Of a stretch of 64,000 nt of DNA, positions 9,124 to 17,115 are shown piece after piece. The translations under genes were made by a program, and so were the position numbers. Every line of letters begins with the position of its first letter. Positions within the stretch are counted from its first letter, which is position 1. The stretch comes from Candidatus Nanopelagicales bacterium (lineage in GTDB: Bacteria > Actinomycetota > Actinomycetes > S36-B12): NCBI GenBank assembly GCA_018402235.1, contig JAGYJJ010000004.1:579256-643255 (forward strand), read 5' to 3'. The notes beneath the pieces were generated by a model that did no database searches, was not told the origin of the DNA, and was given only the letters and a program-made list of their open reading frames with translations.

Positions 9124-10850
9124 GTCGTGCGGGTTTCGGGGTCGAGCTCTTCAGCGAGTTCGCTCGCATAGCGGCTCGTTTCGGTCGCTATGCGCTGTTC
9201 GATCGGACTCGCCGCAGGGCTGACCGAGCCCGCACTCGGCGCGGTAGGCGGTGTGATGCGAGGTAGACCAAAACCCACTATCAGTGCGGCCACGATCACT
9301 ATTCCGGCGGAAATGGCTGAGGTCAGGTGGGCTGCCGCAAGGAAGTCGGCAAAGGCCACCTCTTGGAGGGCTTCGATGGTGCTGGCGGGCACTCCGGAAT
9401 CGGCAGCCGATTGCAGCACCGTTTGAGTGGCCACTATGGATTCGCCGGCAGCCGCCACCGCCCCCTCAGGTAGCAGCGAAAGTGCATCCGATGGCAATTC
9501 CTCAACACTCAATGCGAGGTTGCTTGCGTACTGAGTTGCGAGAACGGTTCCGACAATGGCTACGCCCAAAGCACCACCCACCTGGCGAACAGTGTTCTGA
9601 ACCGCTGAGCCCGCGCCTGCTCTGGCCAATGGCAAGACGTTCTGCATCAGGGTTGATGCCGGGGCAATGACGCTACCCATACCCAGACCGAAGAGGAAGA
9701 ACGCTCCCAACAACAACCACAGGGGGGTGTCAATTTCGATGAAGACCAAGAAAACCAATGCCACCGACACCAGCACCAGGCCACTGGTCATGACAGGCCT
9801 GTACCCGAATCGGGCGACCATCGATGCGCTACGAGGGGCTGCGAGCAACTGCCCGACGGCAAAGGGCACGAAGCACAAACCTGCAATGAGGGTGTCGTAG
9901 CCGCGCAGGATCTGGAGATAGAACGGCAAACTGAACGTGATACCCGACAAGGCGAAAAAGGCGAGGGAAACAGCGGTAATACTGACTGCATACCCCCTGT
10001 TGCGGAACAGGCTGACGTCGAAACTCGGATGAGCACTTCGATGCTCGAGGTACAAGAACAGCCCGATGATCGAAAGCCCTGCGGCAATTGGTCCGAGAAC
10101 ACCTGGATCGATCCAGGTTCGCGTCTCCGAAGCGTGGATGATGCCGTAGACCAAGGAGACGAGACCTGCCACAGACAGGAGCAACCCAGTTAGATCAAGC
10201 TTCCGGGGATCAGGATTACGGGATTCTGGAACCACTTTGATGATGGCCACCAGACCGATCGCGACAATCGGCACGTTGATTAAGAACACCGAGCCCCATG
10301 AGTTGCCGGTCAACCACTCGAACCACTGGGGGTTCTGCAGAAGCGCACCTCCCAGAACGGGACCGAGCGCAACCGCCGCACCCACGGCTCCGGCCCACAT
10401 ACCGATGGCTTTCCCGCGCTCATGTGGTGGGAATACGACGGTGATGATGGCCAAGGTGGTCGGCAACACAGCTGCGCCACCAACACCCATAAGAGCACGA
10501 AAAGCAATCAGCATCTGAGCTGAAAGTGCAAAAGCCGAGATCACCGAGGCCACGGCAAATACGGTCAGCCCGATCAGCAGGATCCTCTTGCGGCCGTATC
10601 GATCTCCCAGCACTCCCCAGGTGAACAGCAACGCAGCGAAAACCAGAATGTAGGAATCAACGGCCCACACCAGTTCTCCCTGCGACGCCGCAAGGTCCTT
10701 TTGGATGGTGGGTAGTGCGATGTTCAAGATCGTGTTGTCCAGGACAACAACCAGAAGGCTGACAACGAGGACCCCGAGGATGGCCCAGCGCCGGGGATGG
10801 CCTTCGCCAGAGGTCATCCAGGCGTGTCCGGCCGGGTTCACCTGGGGCAT
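9120..10850 (-). CDS. MFS exporter of the 14-helix DHA2 (EmrB/QacA) family
   Basis: About 576 residues with 14 predicted membrane helices. Family motifs are visible: LDNTILNIALPTIQKDL in helix 1, GDRYGRKRILLIG between helices 2 and 3, and GVGGAAVLPTTLAII in motif C-like position. Such proton-coupled exporters move drugs, dyes or lipophilic metabolites; the substrate cannot be told. The ATG at 10850 is preceded by GAGGAA at good spacing, and an ATG 39 bases further upstream is less likely. No local TetR-type regulator is next to it. The C-terminal tail of about 45 residues is cytoplasmic and acidic. Confidence 0.88.
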   Translation of the reverse strand: MPQVNPAGHAWMTSGEGHPRRWAILGVLVVSLLVVVLDNTILNIALPTIQKDLAASQGELVWAVDSYILVFAALLFTWGVLGDRYGRKRILLIGLTVFAVASVISAFALSAQMLIAFRALMGVGGAAVLPTTLAIITVVFPPHERGKAIGMWAGAVGAAVALGPVLGGALLQNPQWFEWLTGNSWGSVFLINVPIVAIGLVAIIKVVPESRNPDPRKLDLTGLLLSVAGLVSLVYGIIHASETRTWIDPGVLGPIAAGLSIIGLFLYLEHRSAHPSFDVSLFRNRGYAVSITAVSLAFFALSGITFSLPFYLQILRGYDTLIAGLCFVPFAVGQLLAAPRSASMVARFGYRPVMTSGLVLVSVALVFLVFIEIDTPLWLLLGAFFLFGLGMGSVIAPASTLMQNVLPLARAGAGSAVQNTVRQVGGALGVAIVGTVLATQYASNLALSVEELPSDALSLLPEGAVAAAGESIVATQTVLQSAADSGVPASTIEALQEVAFADFLAAAHLTSAISAGIVIVAALIVGFGLPRITPPTAPSAGSVSPAASPIEQRIATETSRYASELAEELDPETRTT

Positions 10851-10884
10851 GCAGTTCCTCCGCGATCGAATCGGCCACGCCGAC

Positions 10885-10916
10885 GTCAACGCGATCGCAC
10901 ATCAACGCGATCGCAC
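10885..10916. repeat. 16-bp direct tandem repeat upstream of the MFS gene
   Basis: Two units, gtcaacgcgatcgcac (10885-10900) and atcaacgcgatcgcac (10901-10916), 15 of 16 identical. They lie 35-66 bases upstream of the MFS start in the gap to panB, so they could be regulator sites as well as a chance duplication. Confidence 0.8.
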
Positions 10917-11041
10917 GGGGGGGCGCGCAGCCCACGCTTTCTCGTGATGTTACTCCCACTGCCCCACTAGCAAGCGACCCTGCAACGTGGCATGCTGGTG
11001 ATGTCCGGGGACTCACCTGAGCCTCGAGATGGGAGAAACCA

Positions 11042-11881
11042 ATGTCTACTCACGTGGCAGTTCACACGTCTCTTCATAGTGACGGGCGTCGATTGACGAT
11101 GCTCGATCTCCAACGCTTGACGGATGCCGGCGAGAAGTGGGCCATGATTACGGCCTACGACGCTCTCACGGCTGGCATTTTCGAAGCGGCGGAAGTCCCG
11201 GCCATTCTCGTGGGCGATTCAGCAGCGATGGTGGTGCACGGACACGATTCGACGATCCCCATCACGGTCGACGAGATGCTGCCCTTGGTGCAAGGAGTTG
11301 TTCGCGGTACCAAACGAGCCGTGATTATCGCCGACCTTCCCTTCGGCTCATATCAGCAATCCCCGGCTCAGGCACTCGAAACCGCCGCTAGGTTCATGAA
11401 AGACGGGGGTGCGCAAGCAGTGAAGTTGGAAGGCGGCGCAGCGGTCTTGCCTCAGGTTGAAGCGCTAGCGAACGCCGGTATTCCGGTGGTCGGCCACTTA
11501 GGGCTAACCCCCCAATCTGTGAATCTCCTCGGTGGCTATCGGGTTCAAGGGCGGGGAGAAAGCGGCGAAATGCTGCTGCGCGACGCGAAGGCCATGCAAG
11601 CGGCCGGGGCAACAGCACTCGTCCTGGAGGTAGTCCCATCCGAACTCGCGGCGCGGGTGAGCGAGGTCTTGTCGATTCCAACGATCGGCATTGGAGCTGG
11701 TGCGCAAACCGACGCCCAGGTGATCGTCTGGCAGGACCTCCTGGGGCTCACGCCCGATCCGGCCCCACGCTTCGTGCGCCGCTATGCGAATTTGCGCGAC
11801 GTCATGGGTAGTGCCGTGAACTCGTGGGTGAAAGATGTGCAATCAGGTTCCTACCCGACCTCTGAACATGAGTATCGCTGA
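11042..11881 (+). CDS. panB: 3-methyl-2-oxobutanoate hydroxymethyltransferase
   Basis: First committed step of pantothenate (coenzyme A) synthesis: adds a hydroxymethyl group from methylene-tetrahydrofolate to ketoisovalerate. 279 residues. Visible motifs are MITAYDALTAGIFEAA, LVGDSAAMVVHGHDSTIPIT (metal-binding Asp), FGSYQ, KLEGG, GHLGLTPQS and IGIGAGAQTDAQVIVWQDLLGL. The start at 11042 follows GATGGGAGAAACC with a purine-rich site. No other pan genes are nearby. The last codons and the stop are part of a 16-bp imperfect tandem duplication shared with the convergent reductase gene. Confidence 0.95.
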   Translation: MSTHVAVHTSLHSDGRRLTMLDLQRLTDAGEKWAMITAYDALTAGIFEAAEVPAILVGDSAAMVVHGHDSTIPITVDEMLPLVQGVVRGTKRAVIIADLPFGSYQQSPAQALETAARFMKDGGAQAVKLEGGAAVLPQVEALANAGIPVVGHLGLTPQSVNLLGGYRVQGRGESGEMLLRDAKAMQAAGATALVLEVVPSELAARVSEVLSIPTIGIGAGAQTDAQVIVWQDLLGLTPDPAPRFVRRYANLRDVMGSAVNSWVKDVQSGSYPTSEHEYR

Positions 11882-11893
11882 ACACGAGTACCG
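11862..11893. repeat. 16-bp imperfect tandem duplication over the panB stop codon
   Basis: ctgaacatgagtatcg (11862-11877) is followed directly by ctgaacacgagtaccg (11878-11893), 14 of 16 identical. The panB TGA is in the second unit, and the stop of the convergent gene (11894-11896) abuts its end. Confidence 0.8.
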
Positions 11894-12589
11894 CTAAACG
11901 TCGGTGATCCGGACTCCCGCGTGGGCCTTGTAACGACGATTCATGGATATGAGATTCGCTGTCCAAGCCTCCACCTGACCGGCATTTCGCAACCGACCGC
12001 CGTACACGCCTCGAATTCCCGGGATACGTCCGGCCAGAGCTTGAACCAGGTCCGTCGCCTCGCGATCATCCCCCAAGACCACTACGTCGGTATCGATCGA
12101 CTCGACCGAATCGTCGAGAAGCAGGACAGCTGAAATGTGATGAAAGGCAGCAACTACTCGAGATTGCGGCAAAACGGATGCAGCTTGCTGCGCAGCGGAA
12201 CCCTCATCGACGGGTAGCGAGAACGCGCCTTGCTTATCGAAGCCAAGAGGATTCACGCAATCGATCACGATCTTGCCTGCCAAGGGCTCGGCAAGCGATT
12301 CAAGTAAGTCTCGATGACCATCCCAGGGAACTGCCACGATCACGACGTCGCCTGCCTGCGCAGCATCTTCATTCGTGGCGCCGGAAACCCGCTCACCCAT
12401 GTCTGACGCGATCTCTTGGGCGCGCTCAGCCGAGCGCGAGCCGATAACTACCTGGTGACCGGCACGTGCGAAACGCAAGGCCAAGCCGCGACCCTGTTCT
12501 CCCGTACCACCAAGCACACTCACTGTGACGTGTGTGACGTCTGGCAACTCGTGCGGGTCTGATTGTGAGGAAACTGGCGTTGATGTCAT
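11894..12589 (-). CDS. npdG: NADPH-dependent F420 reductase-like protein
   Basis: About 231 residues. The N-terminal Rossmann motif VSVLGGTGEQGRGLALRFA, the NADP-selective GSRSAERAQE, and later AVPWDGHRDLL, VIDCVNPLGFD and AGQVEAWTANLISMNRRYK match the F420-dependent NADP oxidoreductase (NpdG/Fno) family, which passes hydride between F420 and NADP. This points to an F420-using cell, common in actinobacteria. The ATG at 12589 is chosen since it removes a weak 11-residue extension; either start is possible. The N-terminus has about 20 residues that look disordered before the Rossmann fold. Confidence 0.82.
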   Translation of the reverse strand: MTSTPVSSQSDPHELPDVTHVTVSVLGGTGEQGRGLALRFARAGHQVVIGSRSAERAQEIASDMGERVSGATNEDAAQAGDVVIVAVPWDGHRDLLESLAEPLAGKIVIDCVNPLGFDKQGAFSLPVDEGSAAQQAASVLPQSRVVAAFHHISAVLLLDDSVESIDTDVVVLGDDREATDLVQALAGRIPGIRGVYGGRLRNAGQVEAWTANLISMNRRYKAHAGVRITDV

Positions 12590-12855
12590 AACCGCAGATC
12601 CTGCCAGATCGATCTCAATCACACTTTACGAGTGCACATACGTTCATCTGACGCATCGTCAACAAGAATCGGTAGTTCGGATAAACGAACGCAACACTCT
12701 CCCATATCCGGTGCCTTTTACCGCGCGCGTGATACCACAATTGCGACACGACGACGCGTCATGACGCCGACATCTTTGCCTTTATGACTCACCTCTGTCA
12801 CAGTTTCGCTAGTGGACTCTGCAAAAGGTGCAGAGCCAACGACACGGGAGGCAAC

Positions 12856-13311
12856 GTGGCGGTCGCACGAAAGACTGCACGCAAGGCATCAGCCAAGAAG
12901 GCTGCGCCTCGCAAGGCAGCCAAGAAGGCCACCAAGCGCACGGCCAAGAAGGCCACCAAGCGCACGGCCAAGAAGGCAACCAAGCGGACAGCCAAGAAGG
13001 CTGCACCGCGCAAGGCAGCCAAGAGGGCAACAAAGCGCACGGCCAAGAAGGCCACCAAGCGCACCGCGAAGAAGGCAACCAAGCGGACAGCCAAGAGGGC
13101 AACAAAGCGCACGGCCAAGAAGGCCACCAAGCGCACCGCGAAGAAGGCCACCAAGCGGACAGCCAAGAAGGCAACAAAGCGCACGGCCAAGAAGGCCACC
13201 AAGCGCACCGCGAAGAAGGCCACCAAGCGGACAGCCAAGAAGGCCACCCGCAAGGCTGCGCCTCGCAAGGCTGCTAAGCGGACTGCTCGCAAGGCAACCC
13301 GTCGCCGCTAG
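12856..13311 (+). CDS. Lysine-rich histone H1-like repeat protein
   Basis: 151 residues, nearly all Lys, Arg, Ala and Thr. After a short head (VAVARKTARKASAKKAAPRK) the sequence is about a dozen copies of the eight-residue unit KKATKRTA or close variants, with one KKAAPRKAAKRA interruption, ending in RKATRRR. Similar tails occur on actinobacterial HupB and in free histone H1-like proteins, which bind and compact DNA. Here there is no HU domain at all. The GTG at 12856 is preceded by GGGAGG at good spacing. The gene is also a 24-bp DNA tandem repeat, so its length may vary between strains. A strong terminator follows. Role in the nucleoid is inferred from composition. Confidence 0.8.
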   Translation: MAVARKTARKASAKKAAPRKAAKKATKRTAKKATKRTAKKATKRTAKKAAPRKAAKRATKRTAKKATKRTAKKATKRTAKRATKRTAKKATKRTAKKATKRTAKKATKRTAKKATKRTAKKATKRTAKKATRKAAPRKAAKRTARKATRRR

Positions 13312-13340
13312 TCATGTGACTGGCTTCGTACGGCTCAACG

Positions 13341-13372
13341 AAAAGGCCCGCACCGAAAGGTGCGGGCCTTTT
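13341..13372 (+). terminator. Rho-independent terminator after the histone-like gene
   Basis: Hairpin aaaaggcccgcacc-gaaa-ggtgcgggcctttt with perfect 14-bp arms and a GAAA tetraloop, 30 bases after the stop. It also faces the convergent small gene that ends at 13390, so it may terminate both. Confidence 0.9.
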
Positions 13373-13389
13373 CGCATGCAGGTTTTCCC

Positions 13390-13554
13390 CTAGTCGTCTT
13401 CGTCTTCTTCGTCGAAGGCTGCGCTGCGCTCGGCTGCCAGTTGCAGCGCGTGCTCGGCCTCATCCTTGGTCTCATACGGACCTAAACGCTCAGAATTGGG
13501 GCAACCATCGTGCGGCTCGACCCGATGGTGTTCGAGGCAGTAGTACCAAGTCAC
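13390..13554 (-). CDS. Small conserved actinobacterial protein (54 aa)
   Basis: Product begins [37 protein letters not shown] (seen at codons 1-37) and ends in an acidic tail EEDEDD. The pattern of a Trp-Tyr-Cys-Leu-Glu-His opening, a Cys-Pro and a LGPYET..EAEHAL helix recurs in small actinobacterial proteins of unknown function, as far as I recall. The two His and two Cys could bind metal, which is inference. GTG at 13554 has GAAAGGGA about nine bases upstream. It is divergent from map and convergent with the histone-like gene. Confidence 0.7.
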   Translation of the reverse strand: MTWYYCLEHHRVEPHDGCPNSERLGPYETKDEAEHALQLAAERSAAFDEEDEDD

Positions 13555-13638
13555 GGACGTGTCCCTTTCCTTCGCGTGGCGACATTGTGCATCGTAGAGA
13601 ACTCAACGCCAATGTACTGCGCCCGTACACTCCAGAGC

Positions 13639-14515
13639 GTGAGTACGGTCATACGGTCACCGCTGACACCAGGTCGCCTCTCCCCTAGGCGCTCGGTGCC
13701 TGGTTCGATTGAGCGACCAGAGTACGTGGACCGACCTGCACCCAGCCCCTTCACCGGTTCGGACGTCCAGACCCCTGAGGTCATCGAGGCCATGCGTCTG
13801 GCCGGTCGTGTCGCAGCCAATGCTCTCCAGGAAGTGGGCCAACACATCCGCCCGGGAGTCACTACCGACGAACTCGATCGGATCGGACACGAGTACTTGT
13901 GCGATCACGGGGCCTACCCCTCGACCCTTGGCTACCGAGGTTTCCCGAAATCCTTGTGCTCAAGCCTGAACGAAGTCATCTGCCACGGAATTCCCGATTC
14001 CACTGAGCTCATAGATGGCGATATCTGCAACATCGATATCACTGCGTTCATCGGTGGAGTACACGGCGACACCAATGCCACGTTCTTGGTGGGCGAGGTC
14101 CGCGAGGAGGTTGCACTCCTCGTCGAGCGAACCCATGAGGCCACCATGCGTGCGATCAAGGCCGTACAACCAGGCAGACCGCTGAGCGTCATCGGTCGCG
14201 TTATCGAAAGCTACGCCAAGCGATTCAACTACGGAGTAGTTCGGGACTTCACTGGACACGGGATCAGCACCTCGTTCCACAGTGGTCTTGTTGTCCCCCA
14301 CTACGACGACCCTCAAATGACGGTGGAATTGCACGAAGGGATGACTTTCACGATCGAGACCAATGCTCACGTTGGGAACGCACGACTACGAGATCTGGGA
14401 CGATGGCTGGACCGTGGTGACCAAGGACCGCAAGTGGACCGCACAGTTTGAGCACACGATCGTCGTCACACCGACAGGCGCCGAGATCCTGACCTTGCCA
14501 AGTTCCGCGGACTAA
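13639..14515 (+). CDS. map: Methionine aminopeptidase type I, one-base frameshift
   Basis: Removes the initiator methionine from new proteins. The metal ligands are visible: [19 protein letters not shown] (two Asp), GHGISTSFH (His) and, after correction, the Glu residues in TFTIEPM and QFEHTIVV. An extra A at 14359 in atcgag-A-ccaatg breaks the frame: as written it ends [13 protein letters not shown] and loses the last metal-binding Glu. Deleting it gives [17 protein letters not shown] and a normal C-terminus ending at 14513-14515. The GTG at 13639 has TACACT about seven bases upstream, so it is probably leaderless. The N-terminal SH3-type extension of about 40 residues is the actinobacterial MapB type. 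Confidence 0.88.
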
Positions 14516-14517
14516 GG

Positions 14518-15321
14518 GTGGCTCGCGAACACGACGCCCCGGTCTGGCCGCACGATGTCCGCACGCTGTCCATCGACATAGGCGGCAGCGGAATCAAGGC
14601 GTCCGTCCTCGATTCCGTGGGCGTTCTACTCGTTGATCGGGTACGGATGGACACTCCCTATCCATGCCCACCCGAATTGCTCGTAGCCAGCATCGTGCAA
14701 CTGATCTCGCCTCTTCCCCGAGCCCACCGGGCATCGATCGGGTTTCCTGGCCTTGTTCGCGACGGTCGGGTGATCGAGGTGCCGTCGTTGTCCCGACCCA
14801 GTTACGACGGGGAAGCCGACCCAGGACTAGCAGCGCAGTGGCACGGATTCGATCTCGGGCATGAACTAGCACACGTGTTCGATATCCCCACCTTGGTTGT
14901 CAATGATGCTGACATGCAGGCCTGCGCGGTGGTCGAAGGCTCGGGTATGGAATTCGTTCTGACACTCGGCACCGGGGTGGGTACGGCCTTGTTCAATGAG
15001 GGGTACTTACTTCCCCACCTGGAACTTTCGCACGGACCTTTTCGTGATGGCCAGACCTTCGACATCGCACTTGGCAACGTCGAACGAAAACGAATCGGCA
15101 ATAGGCGCTGGATCGGTCGAATACGCGAAGCGATCATGAATTTCGACGAAATGATCGTCTTTGACCGCATTTACGTGGGTGGAGGCAATGCCAAACATCT
15201 CGAGCCCAGCGATGTAGGGCCTAAGGGGACGATCGTTTCGAACAGCGCCGGCGTTATCGGTGGCGTCATGCTGTGGGACGTCGTGGCCACCAGCGTTCAT
15301 CACCGCACCGGGAACACGTAA
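14518..15321 (+). CDS. ppgK: Polyphosphate glucokinase (ROK family)
   Basis: Phosphorylates glucose using polyphosphate or ATP. 267 residues. ROK features are present: the phosphate-1 loop LSIDIGGSGIKASVLD, then SIGFPGLVRDGRVIEVPSL, NDADMQACAV with the catalytic Asp, and LTLGTGVGTALFNEG. IVSNSAGVIGGVMLWD near the end is typical of actinobacterial PPGK. The zinc-binding cysteine motif of many ROK proteins is absent, as normal for PPGK. It starts two bases after the map stop with a GTG, so it is likely co-transcribed with map. Confidence 0.88.
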   Translation: MAREHDAPVWPHDVRTLSIDIGGSGIKASVLDSVGVLLVDRVRMDTPYPCPPELLVASIVQLISPLPRAHRASIGFPGLVRDGRVIEVPSLSRPSYDGEADPGLAAQWHGFDLGHELAHVFDIPTLVVNDADMQACAVVEGSGMEFVLTLGTGVGTALFNEGYLLPHLELSHGPFRDGQTFDIALGNVERKRIGNRRWIGRIREAIMNFDEMIVFDRIYVGGGNAKHLEPSDVGPKGTIVSNSAGVIGGVMLWDVVATSVHHRTGNT

Positions 15322-15327
15322 CCAAAC

Positions 15328-15343
15328 AGTTGAGTCCTAAACT
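15328..15343. promoter_or_regulatory. Candidate MarR operator overlapping its own -10 box
   Basis: agttgagtcctaaact is an imperfect palindrome (six of eight positions paired). Its right end contains TAAACT (15338-15343), a -10-like hexamer six bases before the GTG of the MarR gene. Binding here would block the promoter, which is the usual autorepression by MarR proteins. Inference from position and symmetry. Confidence 0.45.
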
Positions 15344-15349
15344 ATCTAT

Positions 15350-15811
15350 GTGACGAAGTGGTTGAGCGAAGATCAGCAGCGCGCATGGCGTGCCTGGATT
15401 GCCGCGTCCAACACTCTCAATCATCAACTCAGCGCTGACCTACAAGCCCAACACGACTTAACCCTGGCCGACTACGAGATCCTCGTGCAACTGTCCGAAC
15501 ACCCCGACCAGCGCATGCGCATGAGCGATCTTGCCGATGCCACCTTGGCTTCCCGCAGCAGGCTCAGCCATCAGGTCGATCGGCTCGTGAAACGAGGACT
15601 CGTTGAACGTCAAGACTGTGAGATAGACAAGCGTGGATCATTCGCGGTCCTTACCGATCGGGGATGGAAGGCGACAGTTGCCGCTGCCCCCGATCATGTG
15701 GCGAGCGTTCGCACCTATCTCGTCGACGTGCTGTCACCACAGCAATTCGAGGCACTCGGCCAGGCCTGTCAGAAGATCTCAGAACGCATCGCCAACGCAA
15801 CTGTGGATTAG
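15350..15811 (+). CDS. MarR family transcriptional regulator
   Basis: 153 residues with a central winged helix-turn-helix: ADYEILVQLSEHPDQRMRMSDLADATLASRSRLSHQVDRLVKRGLVERQ, then the wing DCEIDKRGSFAVLTDRG. Flanking helices form the dimer interface. MarR proteins usually repress themselves and a neighbour in response to small phenolic or oxidant ligands. The nearest genes in the same direction give no clear target. GTG at 15350 sits six bases after a TAAACT box, consistent with a leaderless transcript. Confidence 0.9.
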   Translation: MTKWLSEDQQRAWRAWIAASNTLNHQLSADLQAQHDLTLADYEILVQLSEHPDQRMRMSDLADATLASRSRLSHQVDRLVKRGLVERQDCEIDKRGSFAVLTDRGWKATVAAAPDHVASVRTYLVDVLSPQQFEALGQACQKISERIANATVD

Positions 15812-15901
15812 CCCAGGTCAGGGCACATTCCCGGCCAAAGACATTTCGATACGCCTCGCACATGGCCATACCTGTCCCACTGAAGGGGAACGAAACGCTA
15901 C

Positions 15902-16048
15902 CTACGGTGCGGGATCTGGAGATGGTTCTTGATCTTCGGGAGGACCATCATCACGGCCGATTGCCTTCCAAAACCCGTCGAAAGGACGCGGGATGTTCGG
16001 CGCTTTGTGGGCGAGGTTCTCAAAGAAGTCGCCCAACCATGTGAACAT
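15902..16048 (-). CDS. Possible small protein (48 aa) downstream of RNase P RNA
   Basis: The gap between the MarR gene and rnpB is about 315 bases and this is the only plausible gene in it. It would encode MFTWLGDFFENLAHKAPNIP, then a Trp-containing segment (GFWKAIGRDD) and an acidic Pro-rich tail ending DPAP. The N-terminus is an amphipathic helix rich in Phe and Trp. Codon third positions look coding-like. The upstream signal is weak (aggctcaaaaaATG). It would lie just after rnpB on the same strand. No family recognised. Confidence 0.4.
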   Translation of the reverse strand: MFTWLGDFFENLAHKAPNIPRPFDGFWKAIGRDDGPPEDQEPSPDPAP

Positions 16049-16126
16049 TTTTTGAGCCTAAGCCCTTTTCCTCGGGTGCGCACGGTCCGAAAGTGGACCT
16101 GCTCGCATGAATGTGGGCAAAGGGGA

Positions 16127-16497
16127 CGAGTCGGCCTGTAAGCCGGATTCTGTTCCTCGTCGCCTGACGACGACGATTCGGTGATCATCCATCTGCGAGT
16201 GCTGTCACCAGCACCCTGGTGCGGTCTACCCGTGAACATCGAGCGGGCCGCTCGTTCACGCAGGTTGGTTGCCCAACCCTTTTGACCTTGCTCCCGGTGG
16301 GGTTTACCGAGCCACGGCAGTCACCTACCGTGCTGGTGGTCTCTTACACCACCCTTTCACCCTTACCTCTTGCGAGGCGGTCTACTTTCTGTGGCACTGT
16401 CCCGCGGGTTTCCCCGGGTGGGCATTACCCACCACCGCGCCCTGTGGAGTCCGGACTTTCCTCGACGCTTGCGCGCCGCGATCACCCGGCCGACTCG
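16127..16497 (-). ncRNA. rnpB: RNase P RNA, bacterial class A
   Basis: Catalytic RNA that cuts the 5' leader from tRNA precursors. Read on the minus strand, it starts cgagtcggccgggtgatcgc, continues with the highly conserved gaggaaagtccggactccac, and ends agaatccggcttacaggccg followed by actcg. The start and end strands pair (cgagtcggcc), closing helix P1. Length about 371 nt. A minus-strand TACCCT box (16508-16513) about ten bases upstream is a good -10 element. The gene is divergent from the secreted protein gene that starts at 16558. Confidence 0.95.
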
Positions 16498-16557
16498 TCC
16501 AGGGCTAAGGGTACGTCGTTACCCACCACCCTCGCCATCCGCTGTTAGTTTCCACCT

Positions 16558-17088
16558 ATGAACAGGTCTCTGAAACGTTCCCTCGCGGCAGCCAGTGCAC
16601 TTCTGATCGCCGCCACGGGGATGACCGTGGCAGCCGGTTCGGCCTTTGCAGACGAGGACGTCAAGCCCCGAAAGAGCGCCTGCGCGGCAGAGCCGAACAA
16701 CTACGCCTGCCTTCGGGTGAGCGACCGACGCGAAGTTGCCGGCGAGGCCGTCACCTTCCGAGGAAGTCTGAGCAAGGAAGCCCAAAGGAATCTGGCTTCG
16801 TGGACACGCGGCGAAAACACCATCTGCCTGACTCGCTACGAAGAGTCTCCCCGCAAGAACGGGTCATGGCCAAGGCAAACACTCGATCAGGCGTGCACCA
16901 CGCTGAACCCGAATGGCACCTTCGGGATGACCGTCTTCCTCGGTGTGCAGGGTCTGCACTTCTACGGCGTGGAGATGGGACCATGCCGAGCCGATGAGGA
17001 TGAATGCGGCAACTCCGACCCGGGCCTTATCGGTGTGGGTGGGAACAAGAAGGACCGAGTGGTTGCCGTTCGGACTGTTGCTCCGTAG
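16558..17088 (+). CDS. Secreted protein of unknown function
   Basis: 176 residues with a clear Sec signal peptide: basic MNRSLKRS, hydrophobic AAASALLIAATGMTVAAG, and a cleavage site near SAFA-DED. The mature part has six cysteines (SACAAEPNNYACLRV, TICLTRYEE, QACTTLNPNG, GPCRADEDECGN), so an extracellular disulfide-linked beta fold is likely. A middle part reads VAGEAVTFRGSL, which resembles an Ig-like strand. No family recognised. Start ATG at 16558 is the first codon after the rnpB promoter. Confidence 0.75.
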   Translation: MNRSLKRSLAAASALLIAATGMTVAAGSAFADEDVKPRKSACAAEPNNYACLRVSDRREVAGEAVTFRGSLSKEAQRNLASWTRGENTICLTRYEESPRKNGSWPRQTLDQACTTLNPNGTFGMTVFLGVQGLHFYGVEMGPCRADEDECGNSDPGLIGVGGNKKDRVVAVRTVAP

Positions 17089-17115
17089 TTATCTGTCCTC
17101 CCGCTCACCTTCATC

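Noticed and set aside
12798-13292. Long open frames on both strands across the histone-like gene
   Set aside because: They are by-products of the low-complexity 24-bp repeat; only the plus-strand frame with a ribosome site and a Lys/Arg/Ala product is credible.
16219-16548. Short plus-strand open frames across 16127-16497
   Set aside because: They lie on the antisense strand of the RNase P RNA, whose conserved core explains the sequence.
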